DNA of 64,000 bases from positions 8,082,618 through 8,146,617 of the forward strand of contig CAUJGJ010000444.1 in the NCBI GenBank assembly GCA_963170055.1, in the 5' to 3' direction. Below are positions 26,201 through 41,200 of the stretch, piece after piece; the stretch's first letter is position 1; every line of letters starts with the position of its first letter. A model generated the notes under the pieces. It was not told the DNA's origin. It saw nothing but the letters and a program-made list of their open reading frames with translations, and did not search any database. The position numbers were made by a program, and so were the translations under genes. Source of the stretch: Halisarca cf. caerulea (taxonomy: Eukaryota > Porifera > Demospongiae > Chondrillida > Halisarcidae).

Positions 26201-29200
26201 ACATCAATTCAGCGGTCATTAGCATCGGAAGGAATCATCACTACAAGGCAAACTGTTCAGAGCACTATATCTAGATGGGAGACTACAGGAAGTGTAAGTG
26301 ACAGTGCTAGGAGTAGACATCCTAAATTGATGCCAGATGAACATTATCACTGTATTGATAAGCTCTTGACCGGAAATGATGAACTAACTGCAGGAGATCT
26401 AATGGAGCACATGGAAGCAGAGTTTGGACTCTTGGTCTATTCTAAAAGGACTGTAGCTCAGGCAAGACAGGATTTAGGCTGGTCATATGCTGCAGCACGA
26501 TATTGTCAAGCCATTAGAGAACAAAATAAAATGAAGAGGCTTGCTTGGTGTCAAGATCAATTGAAAGAAGAAGAGAAATTAGATGATGTGATATTCACGG
26601 ATGATGTTGCGTTAGAAATACATCGGCGTAAGAGTTTTCGTAAGAGAGGTCAGTCAAGAAAGTTGAAATATAAGCATAAGCATCCACTTTAAAGTTCATG
26701 TGTGGGCTGGAATATCCAAGCGTGGTGCAACTGGTATAGTCATATGCGGTGGCATAATTACTGCAACACGGTTTGGGGACATTTTGTCTTCTTCCTTGTT
26801 ACCCTTTATTCAGATGGCTTACCCGGACGGTCACAGGCTGTTCTTTGACAAAAATGGCATGAACTGGTGGAAAAGTCCTGCTGAGAGTCCTGATCTCAAT
26901 CCAATTGGAAGGTATGGGCCAGTCTAAAGGCATTCCTCCGGGGCAAGATCAAGCCCAAAAATCTAGCAGAGCTAAAAGAAGGAATCCGCCAATACTGGAA
27001 AAATTAACACCAGACGTTTTCACAAGATATATAGACCATTTGCAGAAAGTTCTACCTGATATGATTAAAGTAGAAGGAGCCCCTTCAGGACATTAAATAT
27101 TTTGAATTATAGTACTAAGTGGTCACTAGTTTTGGACATAAAATCTATACTTGCTATCAATAGGTCTTGTTTAAATTTCTCTTTGCAATACTGTAACAGT
27201 AACTGTAACATCTTATTCAGAATCTACGTACAACAATTATTTGTGTAATTGCATCGCATCAGTGTGCTACCTGTTGTACGTAAGGAGACGTGAGCAATGT
27301 GTGGTTTAGAGATTATCCTTTCATGCTTCTCTGTTTGCTTATTCACGGGCACTTGCGGAAATTAATAGTACACATATGTGAACATTCACAGAACTCGTCT
27401 TCTGCATATGCGTGCATGCGTATGCAGGCCGTTTCTGCAGATTAACAGCGGTTAGGTGTAACGATTTTCACAGATTAGCGTAAGTAAGTTGTGTCCTGTA
27501 CCGTATTTCTATGTGGAAATGAAAGAACTAACACGCTCACATAACCTATTGCCGACATACCCTATGTATTTCCATGGGAAACTGTGAACTAACCTTGAAG
27601 CTATATATACTGACAGAACCCCAGAATGAACATTAAGACGAATAGATGAATCCCTCGTATTATATCGAATACTTGTGGTATTCAGCACTGAATCATTCTT
27701 TAGCACTATAACCTCTCCAAGTCGATCTCCTCTTTTGTCCGTTTCACGAAATATGAGGAAGTTGAATTCTGTAGTTTCCAAGGTGAAGACTCCATCTCCT
27801 TAGTAACATAATGAGAGTGGGAATGTAAGCATATCACCCACAACCATGGGTTACAAAATTGTAGCCCTAGTTTGTTGGAATTTCCTCAAACATCTGGAAC
27901 ACTAGTTTGGTCACTGAAGTGATTTCTTCAATACCAAAGTGTATAATACAAGATACCCCTTATAACGACATGGGTTAGGATAATACCCTATTTTTAAATT
28001 ATGTAAAGGGGATGGCAGCCCTTTGGTAGCCCTAGAAACAGAGTATATGTGACAACACACACAAGATGACAAGTTGCCAATTAATTCTTAAGATTGTTGG
28101 CTCATTTGTATGCCCACATGCATGCACCTACCAGATCTTTTCACATCTTCAGGAACTAGAGCAGTTTCAACGGAGCACTTTCCATCAGGTTCAGTCTATA
28201 TGCAGTATATATATATAAGGACAATGGAAACAATGCAATGAATAGCAAATCTGCAGTCATTCTATAAGATGTACAGGACTATGAACAGTAGGTTAATATA
28301 GGTACATACATTGATAGCTCAGTAGTCAGACCACATGCATCACAGATGTATTATATATGTATAGTGGAGAACACTTACAACATGAACGTAATATATAGCA
28401 ATTTTTGGCCACAACAAAGCTTCAGTTAATATCAGTTTAATACAGTGGAGCCTGTATAATCCAGCATCAATTGGGGAATGAAAAGCAGTGCTGGATCAGC
28501 AGGTTGCTGGATTATAGAGGTCAGTTCGAATGGTATTACTGATGGTGGGTGCCATAAAATCTTGGCTGGTTTAGGCAGGTTCCACTGTATATGGTAATAA
28601 AACACAGTGTTAGTTGTAATAGCAAACTTATGACACATCAAAACACTAATTTAAGTGGGAATTTCACATTGCTATATCAGTGTTCCACTGTGCACCATGC
28701 ACTCACTGCAGTTTCTTCTTCACATTGACAGTCAAATGAATCTGTTTGTTGACATATAGGAATGAACCTGTGAGGACTGTCGTCAGTGAAGTTTTGACAC
28801 TCATCTATTCCGGAGGAATTAGAGAGCAAATTATACTCAAGGAAAATTCAATGCCTGTCATACTAGCATGCATGTTTTAGGTTCCATTACATCTTGAGAA
28901 ACAAAACAAATATTAATATTCATTCAAGTGATTTGAGTTCAAAAGTGTTAAGATGCATATCGCTTGGAAAGTTATTCCATACATAATTAGCTAAAATACC
29001 AGTAACTAGCTCTTATTTTGCACCAAAGTGCATCCCAGTTTGTCAAGCTGTATGTATGTTAATCATTCTGAACTGATATTTCACACTATTGCCATTTTGT
29101 TAAGTATTTCAGCCTGGCATAATATAGAATGAATGTACATAATCATACATAATATAGTACTCCCACTAATAAGTGACTTTTATTGATAACTGAATCGAAA

Positions 29201-32200
29201 CACACTGGAGTGAATAGTGCAAATTGAGTAAGTAAGTGATCTGATTTGTATTTCATACTCTACTTACAATCTTGCTCTATAATCTCACTCAATGATGCCT
29301 ATTACAAGGGACGTGACACTGCCACCAAAATTCAAATAGGGTTCAAAATGTAGTAAATGGTGTAAACTAACCAGGTTGCTGTAAAAGTGTCGTGCGTATT
29401 GCCGTTTGGGAGAAATTCTACTCCAAAGGTGGTAAAACCTCGGTTTGGGTAGCCATATTCATTACATCACTAGGGTAAACTGAACAAGAATAACTATGGT
29501 GCACCATGTAGACCTGTACCTCTTGGAGCCTTTAATGACCAGTGAAGAACTGGAGGGTGTTCGTGAAAGGTTTGGAAATGAACATGACAGGCAGGAACAA
29601 GGGCACATTGAGCTTTTTGGAAGTCAGAAGTGGTCACAATAGGTGGTGTTCATGTGGAAACTGTCCTGCGATGACTACAGAGATGGAGAGCGTCTGCTGC
29701 AAAGAAGTGCCCGAAATTCTCTAGAAAATGGGACCTCACGGATGTATTACAGACAATCTCAGCTTCGTTGTAGTTTGCCTGGACCCAGAAGTCCTGCAAA
29801 CTGCTTTAGTAGCCATGCGAGACGTGTGCTTTGAAGACTTCGATGTTCCGGGGCCACAACGGACTTTGCGACTTGTAGCTTATCGTCAGTTCACCTGGTG
29901 GATACACAAACAACTCGGTTGCTCTGTTAGGAGGGTCATTCCTGCCTGTGCAGCAAGTCAAATTAGGCATGAGTACCCAGAAGAATCGGCCCAATAGACT
30001 GGATTCCAGGAGGCCCAAGAAAATTGACTGAAACTGTGATTATATATTTACTTACTTTTGTGCAGTGTAGTGTGGTGCGGAATGCGTCTTCATGTACCAA
30101 TGAATAATAAGTTCAGCAAAAGATGTAAAGGCATACATGCCCATGTACGCTTCTGTGCTTTGGCTTGGTTCGAGGAATCAATTCACTCTTCAAACCCCAT
30201 TCAAAACAATCCACTGAGAAATGCTACGAGCATACACGGCTATTTTCTTTGATTGGAGGGTCTTTGAGCCGTAGCTAGACTTGAAGATGAGCAGGTTTTT
30301 TCAGCAGTAGCCTGAAGAAATGGAAGCTGCACTTGCAGTCCTTGTTGTTGTTCTTGCAGCCAAAGGCCATGCAGCACGGCATAATGTAGGTGTTCTCCAT
30401 AACTTAGAGGACAGGAGACAGTTATTGGAGCAATTGCAGAGACGTTTTCACGGCGAATGCAAGTATGTACTATGTACACAAATCGACGCTTCTATGCTAA
30501 CTTTCACGCCAGTGACGTCACACCACAATGGGGTCATTTTCTGTAAATGGCTTCGAAAACGGAAGTTCAGAGAGCTCTATCTCACAAACAACAATGATTT
30601 CACTACTGGGACTTCACCAGCAAGGGTTTTTATGATGATAACTTTAATTTAAAGGCCACTTATATGTTGGAGGCAGTGTCCCTTTATCCATTTAATCTGC
30701 ATAAGCCACTTTAGTGGCTTTAGGTGCAGACTTGTGAGTTATTTTTTCCCAGCCAATTTTTATGAAATTACACACATAGAAACTATATTGCATAACAATG
30801 TAATTTGTATGCTATTACACCTGTACATTGTGTTTAATGAAAGATACAGGCTATAGAAATTCTTAGAATACAAGGAATTACTAGATATTTTGTTAGTGCA
30901 CATAAGTTATACGAATAAAAGATAGTGGCACCAAGGGAATTGTTTTGATTTCTCGCAAATCTGTGACATAAATATGACAAGAGGGAACAGGACAGAATGC
31001 AATGGGCCATTTCTTGATGCAGTCTGCAGAGGTCAAGGTGAAGAAGTGGCGTCGTACATTGTCCAAACAACACAAGCGCACTTCTGATCAACGAAAGGAA
31101 AATCTCACTGTTAATCACAGCGAAGGAGAAGCAAAAGTAGCGAGAAGGCTTCCTTTCTAGTTTCATGACCTATGTTAAGATGTCCTAGCTGTGTGTAGAT
31201 TTTTGCGTTTGCTTCAGCGATGATCTCTGCCATCAATCATATCGGCGGTTAGACGCATACAAGATAGACAGACAGGGCTACTTTGAATGTCTAATTTGAC
31301 ACTCTTTCTAGGTAAAGTTATCGCATTCTAATACGTATACGGCCGTATACCTGTTATTCTTGTTGGTGGCACTAAAGTGGCGTTTGCATGTTTGCGCACA
31401 CGTAATTTTCGCATAATTTGCACGTTATAGGGTTAACTCACCTATAGGTGTGAATATACGAACACCCTTGTAGTTAGAATACAGCTGTACTCCTCCAAAG
31501 TGTGTGGTATCCCGTAGCTCTCTCACTGCTGCCACAGCAATTGTGTTGTTGATGGTGGGTAGGAATTTCATGTCAAAGATTAAGTCCAATGCATAACTGC
31601 TTGGTATAACTGACAGAAGTCCTACGTCCGTGACTACTCCACGTGGGAATAGTTGCTTGATCTGTGAATAAATTATGCAAAGTTAGGATTCTCATCAAGT
31701 TTTAATATTCACAAAAGGCAAACGGGTAATCCTTATGATGTTTATGCTCTAGAAATACAGTCAACTTCCTTGTTAGCAACAATGACGGTACTAACCATGC
31801 TAATGGTCCACTGGGATCAGGTAATTTGCTCCCATTGCCTTTCTTAAAGTTCTTTAATAAGGACATACTGAGTTTTAGAGACTGTCGTCTCAATTCCTTT
31901 GTAAATTCTTCATATCCGTACCACATGCAAAGTGCAAAGGGTGTAGATGGTTACTAAATTTTGTGAGTAAATATTTTGTGGTTTCCTTCCCAACAACAAA
32001 AAACACATTTTCTTACTCCTCGAATATTACCCACTATATGGTATAATATAAATAATTTTTGAATTTGAGAAATACAAATTTATGTAGAAATTAGTATTAG
32101 CCATAGTTTCAAAGCAATCAAACACTGTCAAGCAACCAGTGTTAATTGAATGCTCAAAAGCTGTTGCTGTGTGTTAAGATGTGCACATACATGACATGTG

Positions 32201-35200
32201 TGGTGACACTTACATCCTCAGTAATCCTTCTGATAACTCTGCTGTAGGCCTTGTTTCTTGCAAATTGAAACCACAGCATACCAAATGTCTCATTGTCACC
32301 TCTCTCTATGTAGCACTTTGAGAAATCTGGAGGTGATTGGGATCCCCTGGAGTCACAGTGACGTATGACAACACTTCCATGCAATCTGGGATGATATTCT
32401 GAACAATTTTTTGGGAATCTTGTGCAAGGGGGCATTTGTGGCCACTGCACATTTCCATCATTGTAGAGAGGACAGCCTACAAAATTGACATTGAATATGT
32501 TGAAAGTTATTGGTTTTTGAATGTTGCAACCAGCTTGCTACTGTAACCATATTGTAGCTGTCAATATATAGCACTTTGTTGTGCAATGCATAATTCCACT
32601 TATATAAATATAGGTGGAAAGAACCATATAAAAATCATTTAAAATGGAAAACATGTAGGGATAAAATTGTCAACTGTCAAAACATTGGAACAAGCGGTAG
32701 GGTAGAGGTAGAGGTAGCCCCATATATGCCTAGCCCTATACCTGTCCAGCCCTGTACAACAAACAACCCCTACCCTGTTCCAATGTTTTACAGTTGACAA
32801 TTTTTATCCCTACATCTTTTTTACCATTTTTAAATGGTTTTATATTGTTCTTGTCCATATACTTTTACTTGTAAATGATAGGTTGTAGGTAGTGGCTGTC
32901 ATATGACGCTATATAGCCACAAGTAGATTTTATCCAAGTTACCCACTATTGACAACATACACAAACATAACAATACTGATAGCAAGTAAACACCAATGTA
33001 GCCCAAATATGCATAGAGCTATACATTATAACAAACCTCGTTTGTGGAATATTGACAGTCATGCCTACATCCTATTTCTATTCTTACAAGAATTTTATAT
33101 TTGTCTTGTACATGTAACTTTGGTTTAAAGTATGTGTGTGGATATGAGAAAAGGGCCATATCTTCAATTCGATAGCTCTATCACAGAGCAATAGGATGAT
33201 GCATGCAGTGCCTCTCTGGCTTGTCCAGTTATTGAGGTATGCGGAGTTGTAGCAACACTACCGCTTTATTACCATTACGAGAACAAGCTTGCTTCTGGTA
33301 TGCACTCCAAACACCGTATACGTATGACATCATTGTTAGTTTAGCATACATTAAAAATGGCGATCTTGGCCAAACAACACGATTAATCTTTCATTTCATT
33401 TGATTTTGGAAGTCAGGACATTTGTTTATTGTGAAAGCAAGTTCAAACATTAGGTCAGCACTTGTTTCAGCCTTTTTTGAAGTATTCTACATATTCATGC
33501 GCGTTTTTGCATTACATTTCACCCGCAAATATTACAGAATTTCTTGCTGCGTAGTTTTATCTATGCACTTGTCACAAGCACTACTAAATGATAGTAAATA
33601 CACTTTGAAGTACTATATCATATCCTGCTACTGTTGTAACTACTTTCCATGTGTACTGTATGATGATTACCTAATCAATGATTTCGCGCATTCTTTGCGG
33701 ATGCTGTATACGCTTTCCGTACACCAGGTCATTCTATTGCAATACTTTACTTACCTTGAATGGATACTCTTATGGTCATGGACAGAGTACTGAGGGCTCT
33801 TCTACCATTTTCCCAGAAATCAACGGTTATTGCTGTTGTAATGGAAAATTCTGTGCGTGGATTTGGTAATTCCTTCAGGGCTAGTACACCATCAGAACTG
33901 ATGAATGGAAGTATATATATATTATAAATAACATAATGGAAAGTATCTGTAGATGACAGGGATGTTAGGTAGGTACAGGGTATCAGGGTGTCAGGGGAGG
34001 CCAATAGCCAGAGACTACGCATGTGGGACATGTCCAGATTTGTTATGATAACGCTCCTGAGTTTGCATAGTGATGAAATATTATATTTCAGCACCTATAA
34101 GTTATTAGTCACGCATTTATCTTGTGATTTAGGCTGATATTCGGGCGTATATGAGTGCCAAATCCACGTTTTGTGTCGTCACGGTTGCTGTGTCACATGC
34201 TTGCTTGTGACCGAACTGAATGTTCTTCGGAATTTTAGTTTTCAGCTGGGTGATGCATGAGGGAACAAGCTAGAGGAAGTTTCATGGTGCCAACTTTGAG
34301 CCATTTGAAGGATACAACTTTTCCATGTGGCAGCAAGAGAGCTTTTGTTACTGTCCTAAGTTATAGGCGCTTGAAGTTTGTCTTTTGAGGGCCAATATAC
34401 AGATCTCAGCTTTGGAGAGGAATTGTCTTTGCTGTCGCATGGAAAAGTTAGTAAATGTTTTGCTATAGCGATTTATGTGAAAAAGGAGTCTTAAAAGCAC
34501 TCCACCATCTATCACCCTAGGCGTTTCGGTTTTTAGTAGGGGCTAGTAAAACCTTAGTAGCTTCTGCGCGCTTGAAGCAGGTCTTTCAAAAGGGTAATCG
34601 TCGAAACACTTATGTGTCTCCCTACATGTTAAGCCTACGTTTGTCGCTCTGAAGCTTCTGCAAGTTGAGAACAGAAGCTGTAAAAAAGACCGAAATTTTC
34701 ACACCTTCCAATTAGCGTGGACATGTCCCACATGCCTACTATAAAGGTGCCTCGTAAAAATGCACGTGAAAGAGTTGGGAGAGGAATAAGAAATGACTGG
34801 GAATTATAAACAACTGTCATTTATCTATGTAAATTACCTTTCCAGTTGAAAAGATGATTTTAATTGTTTAAAAATGAATGAGTTTCAGTGTAACCACACG
34901 AACCACATAGACTGAAGTATATAAAATGCCAATTGGGAACTGTCAATTTAGAACAAACCGAAGGTACTCTTGTGTTATACTGCCTATACACAAGAATAGT
35001 AGTTTCTGACTTATGGGTTGTTGTTCTTAACAACTTAAACTTCTGCAGGTGTGACATGTGCACATGTGAGGTGTGAACAAAATGGTGCTCCAAAAGTTGG
35101 CTGAAATCAGCCCCCTTATTTCTTCCGTTCTATTACGTTACAAGTCCTGATTACACTAGTTGATTCGAACCTATAAAAAGCTTCAGTGGATGAGGTGGTC

Positions 35201-38200
35201 ATGTAAATGCTCGTTTAAGGGAGTCATACGAAGTTGGAAGACTTCTTACATGAATATTTAAATTTTCACCATTGAAGAATTTTCTTAATCCTCTTCGTTT
35301 GAGAGATGTGCACTGAAATGTGGTTTCTGTCCAAAATTTAACCACAAAACCATGCTCATGTTGGGAATGGAGGACTTGATCAAAATTCTCCAATGGTGAG
35401 AATTTACCTTTGTTATTGGTGAACCCCATTCCAAAGCAAGGCTTCGCTGCACACTCATTCATATGACCGCATTTTCGAGAGAAATTCAGCCTTAGGTGAG
35501 CACTGTCTCCTCACCCATTATCACAAGGTTTTCATGTGACAAATATGACATCAGCATTACGGGATCCTTGAAGAAAATTTAGCCTAGTGACACAGATCGC
35601 GATTCGTACACCTTTTGTAGCTGTTTTCAGTTTCTATCGATCAGTAAACCTCTCTTATCCATCTATTCCATTGAAACTACCACAAATTCACTTGGAATAT
35701 TTTCGTAGATTCGGAGGAACACATGACTTGCGTGCGCAATCTCTGTATTCGGTGTCATAAACCACAAAATGCCCCTCAACTTCCACAAAGTGCACATTTT
35801 ATACCTGCGTCAGGCTACTACACTTTTCTAGGGAACTAGCACAAAACTTACTACAAGAGAAACACCGCAGGAACATGTCCATATGTCGAAGCTCTTTGAA
35901 TCTCGTATCTGATAACATAGTCTCCATCCTTGACAATGTAGTCTTTTGTGTCCAGAAAGCCCTTCCCCAGTGGGTAGCCATAAGGGACATTGACATGAAC
36001 GGATGTTTTGCTGAAATAAACTGGACCTATAATAGATATAAATGTAATAATTGTACATATTGAATTTCATTCAATGAGTATCATGAACATAAGCAGAACA
36101 GAAGGCTACAAAAATATAACAATTCACCGCAATTGAAAATATCAGTTAATGCAAAATACTACTATTCGACTCATGTGCAGGCAGGGTCAATGCGCTCAAT
36201 CAGCCAGCAAAGGGCATTTTGTGGTTTCAATGGAATATTGTTATCAAATGTCACATTAGAGAATTTTGCTTGGCCTGGTCACATGCTGTGTACGTGAGTC
36301 AAAGTGGATAGTTGACAAAGGACAAGGCTAAGTTTTCCCTGTATGGCCTTTTGATACCTTTTCCATTCATTTTATGTGCACAAATTACATACAGTAGAGG
36401 CTTGGTTATCCAAACACCTCTGTTCTTGGGCCCATTTGGATAATCAAAATGGACATGCCCACGCAAAATATAGTCTGGGGACAATAATTAGATTCTCATG
36501 TGCACACAGAACTACAATATGTGCAGAATACCAACTGCATTTACATTTGAAAAAGTCAGTGATGTGGGATTGCTTGAGAGAGTTCACCCTTTTCTCAGAG
36601 GCTAGGGTACGTAGCTCCCTAACCATTGATGTGTTGTATACTGAAGCCTCTGGTTAATGCTCCAGCCAGTTCATGCACTTGTCAAACATGCTAGCTGCTT
36701 GACTATGGGACACAGGGCATACATATCATTTCAAGCTTTAGCTTTTTTCCAGGCGTTCAGATAATCGAGGATTTGGATAATCGAGGATTCGGATAATCAG
36801 GATTCAGATAACCAAGGCTCTATACTGTAATATTATGTATGTCTTCTCAAAAACTACAAAAACCTGCACATCCCAGGAGCAGAGGTATTCAAAGCCCATG
36901 TAGTAAAAATGTAGTAAAAATGTAGATACCATTTGTAAAAACCCTTTGTAGTAGAAATCTTATCTGCATTTTGGACCGAAGCTGTCATTGTATACTTTTG
37001 AGTCTGCCAATTGCTTTGCTGGGAAGAATCTTTGTAAAGATTATGAGTGTAGCAATGCAAACTTTCAATGTAAATGTAGTGTACAATACATTTGTTTTTT
37101 GTATACATATACAGCGGGCCCTTGTTTATCTGATCACATCTGTTCCTCATAAAATTCGCATGTGGAACATGTCCGAATCTGCCCTGCGTGCTAATTAGTT
37201 GGAATCCGAGCGAAACTGTTATTCAATGGTTTCAAGTCATGTGACATGTGCATGATAAATCGTCTGGCTATAATGCGTACGCATTGAGTTTATTTTTGCT
37301 GCAACAATCATTTTGCAATTTCTGTGCACTTGCGAACGTTTATCCCGATATAATTCGTTCAATCGTATTCATTCTGGGAAGAAGATTGGCTAAAGCCCGT
37401 TAATAATCAGTATTTTAATATCCCTGAAAACAAGACGTACCGAGATGACATGCTATTTTCTCTCAACGGGTTCAATTCCAACCCGTTGAGGAGAAAAATG
37501 AAGATAGGCCATTCTGTTCTGAAGTAAAACATTCGTTATTTAGATTTAAAAGTAACAGCTACCGCCGGATATTACGCACCTTACTTCGACTCTGATATCC
37601 GACGTTAAAGTTCTGCACCCTTCGAATCATCGTCAAAAATATCCTCCTTCTGTTACAAATGTCCTGACTCCTTTAAAATGTATTTCGTTTGGCGTATCAT
37701 TCACTGCCATGCTCGTCGTGTCTTCTGACTGAATTTATTCCTCACGTCCACTGTAGTACATCACACGCATGTCATGTGACTAAATGGCCTCAGCAAGTCT
37801 TTTGTTAAGGTGTATCTTTAATGGCCGGGAGCCAAAAAGTTAGGGTTGATTAGCCTAGTCTTTTTAGATTTTTCGATTTATCATAGGCAACTTTAGACTT
37901 TCCATGTGGGGGATTTTGACTGTTGACTTCCTACAAAAGTTACAAGCCAAAATGTGAGTGTCTGTTGTGCAAATTTATGGTTTTCAGTGATTTTCTCAGT
38001 AACTGTTTCAAGTACAACAAGCGATTCGAGTTTAAAAAACTCGTGGGCCGCCCACGGCCCTGGAAACTTGAATCGCTTGGAAATCGTCTTCGAAGAACTC
38101 TTCTGGTCGATAAGACTCTTTGCTGATAAAATCAGAAACGAACGAATGAATTTTACTGAAATATAGCCGAAAGATTACGTACCGACTTCGCATCCGCCAT

Positions 38201-38210
38201 GTTGTTGACA

Positions 38211-38264
<54 letters not shown>

Positions 38265-41200
38265 TCGTTCCGGACATTCCGGACACTTCCGGTGAAAGTA
38301 AAAACAATATAGGGCCGCCTTCCGGCGGCCCAAAAATCCCCCACATGGAAGTTTTAGACATTGCTATAAGGAACCTACTTACCCTTTTTGGTGTCCATAG
38401 CTTTCAATCACCAGTGGCTCCCGGTGTTTTTGTGCCATTAGATAAGAAAACTACTTATAACTCCTTCTTCACATAATATTATGCTATTACTTCGATTTTG
38501 GGCTTAAAATGGAGACAATACAACACGCTACACGATGATATTTCTTTCAAAGAGATACAATAGACCTACTAAAAGAAATGGGACCAAAAGCGAACCTAAA
38601 TTTTTTCGCAACCTGAAGACTTACAAGTGCAAATGGACATGATCCACATGTGAATGTGTCAGATAAACCAGGTGTTGGAGAAATCAGGACAGATTGTACT
38701 GTGTCAAATAAATACTTAAGGTTCTCAGATATACCACTGTCGGATATACTAGGTGTGACTGTATTGTACTTATAAGTCTGTTGATAGAAAGCAAACATTT
38801 TTCTGACTACAAAAAGCACATGTGAGACATGTCCAGATTTGTTATGATAGTGCTTCCAAGTTTGCATAGTGATATAATGTTATTTTGCAGCGCCTTTAAG
38901 TTATTAGTCACACATTTATCTCGTGATTCAGGCTGATATTCGGGTGTATACGAATACCGAATCTGCGTTCAGTGATGTTTTGGTACGTCACGTTTAACTC
39001 TGTCACATGCTGGCCTGTGACCTAACTGGATGGTTTTCGAAATTCTGGTTTTCGGCTGAGCGCAACGTGAAGGAACAAGCTGGAGACGGTTTATGGGTGC
39101 CAACTTCGAGCCATTTGTAATATACAACTTTTCCATGCAGAGGCACAAGAACCTTTACTCCTGTCGCAAGTTACAACAGCTTGAATTTTGCTGTTTGAGG
39201 GTCGTTTTTACAGATCTCGGCTGAGCGGAATTGTCAATGCCTCCGCATGGAAAAGTTAGTAAATGTTTCATTATAGTGATTTATGTGTTTAAATAGTCTT
39301 AGAAGCATTCCACCATCTTGCGCCCAAAGCGTTTCGCTTTTTAGTAGGGGTTAGGAAAACCACATGAGCTTCTTCGCAAATTAACCAGATCTTCTAAAAT
39401 GGTAATTCTCGAAACGTTTATGCCTCTACCTACGTTTTAAGCCATTGTTTGACGCTCTGAAGCTTTTACAAGTTCAGAACAAAGGCTGTGAAAAAGACCG
39501 AAATTTTCACACCTCCGAATTAGCACGGACTTGTCCCACATGTGAGAGTACAGTAAGATGAGAGTAGAGCCCTTTGCAAGACCACCCTTGAGAGAGATCA
39601 CCCCTTTTGCAATACCAGCTTTATGGGTCACAAATGTGTATATGCCCCATATTAATCTCCCCCTCATTACAGACCACTCTTTTAAAATACAACCCCCTTC
39701 AAATGTGCCTAAGGTAGGTCTATGAAAAGGGTACTACTGTATACACCTTATTGTTTCAACATGAACAAGTTGAAGGCTTTGATGACAAAATATGCAATTC
39801 ACTATAGTGTCATAGGTATGAAACATTTCTGAAACAATACATCCATGTATAGCACATTGCACTCACCTACTGTTCGGATATGTATAGTTGCTTCTATGAA
39901 CTCCCTGGTAGTTTCACCCTCATATGTTGTGGCAATGACAAAAACAGAAAAAACTTCCTCTCTAATTCCTACAGCTGTGATACGTTTTTTCAATGTAACA
40001 ATGCCAGTCTCAGAATCTATTGAAACAATGTCTTTCATAATTCGTCCAAGAGTATATTTTATTGATGTAATGTTGTCTACCACACTTTCATTGTAGACTA
40101 GTCCAACTTCAAACAGCACATCTCCTGCCATATTGTTCCTTTGTGACACAATAGCATTGTAGGTGAGATTACTAAATTGAAAAATTCCTGCACAAAAAGG
40201 GGATGGTACTTTGCGACATAATAGCATTGTACGGGAGGTTGCTAAATTGAAAAACTCCTGTACAAAAAGGGGGAATGTAATTTTAATGAGTATCTGCAAC
40301 ACACACACATGGTGTATATGTCCGTAGATGAACTTCTAAGTCAACATTTCCTGCCCAAAGAAGAGGATGCACAACAACAAAAATAGCCCTTGTTTTGTTC
40401 ATCTCATATCATATGCTAATTTGCAATGTGCAACAGTAGGAGAAAGTAACCTCAGAAGTATCCAATGTATGCTTTCCTTCATAGTATCCTGCCAGATGTA
40501 TTGCATGTACAAAACTACAGTATTAGCCCTTACTTCGCTCATCTCACAATTCGTTGAATGTCAATTGCCAATGGAAATAAAGTATACAAAAAAGCTCAAG
40601 ATGTAAAGTCCCTCCGTACTCTTTAACATGCATAATTTGTATATCAGTGGAACTACAAGTCAAAACTCTATCATATAATGATTAATATTGAAATGTATCC
40701 CTAGGCATACTGTACTGAAACAAAAGAACAATGGCTGCCCCATGAAAAAGCATTCATTGTAATGATACAATTTTCCTTTTGCAATTCTTAGAGATGATTT
40801 CTGTGAGATATATGTAATCACAACATTTTGTCTCAAAGACAAAATTCAGATTGTTTCAAAATTTTCTAAATCTTTTCAATAATTATATATATATATGTGT
40901 GTGTGTAACAGGAAGTAGGCAAATAAAAATGGCTGCTGGAAGAAAGAAAGACTTTAAACAAGCAACGGTTTATCTATACAACAATGGCATCGGCTTTACA
41001 AAGGGGTTTTATAAAACCCAATTGTAAACCTGATCCACTGTTGCAGAGATAAACCGATATAACATTCGCAAGTAATTTGGGATAAAGGGCGGCAGCCCCA
41101 CATTTTTTTTTACCCAAATTACTTGTTTGGCAGGTGTTTTCAATAGGTTATGGAGGTAAGATTTTCAACTTGTTATGTTTACCCAATATTAGGCTATTGG

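Noticed and set aside
33040..33140. Cysteine-containing minus-strand frame (IEIGCRHDCQYSTNE) before the unit 1 HRM exon
   Set aside because: The EC2 exon ending at 33755 joins the HRM exon at 32476 in the right phase without it, and its donor is weak.
37456..37490. GGGTTCAATTCC tRNA T-arm-like sequence
   Set aside because: It is the loop of a perfect hairpin and has no acceptor stem, D-arm or anticodon arm around it.
38032..38361. Minus-strand frame rich in Ile-Tyr repeats
   Set aside because: Translation of a TA microsatellite.
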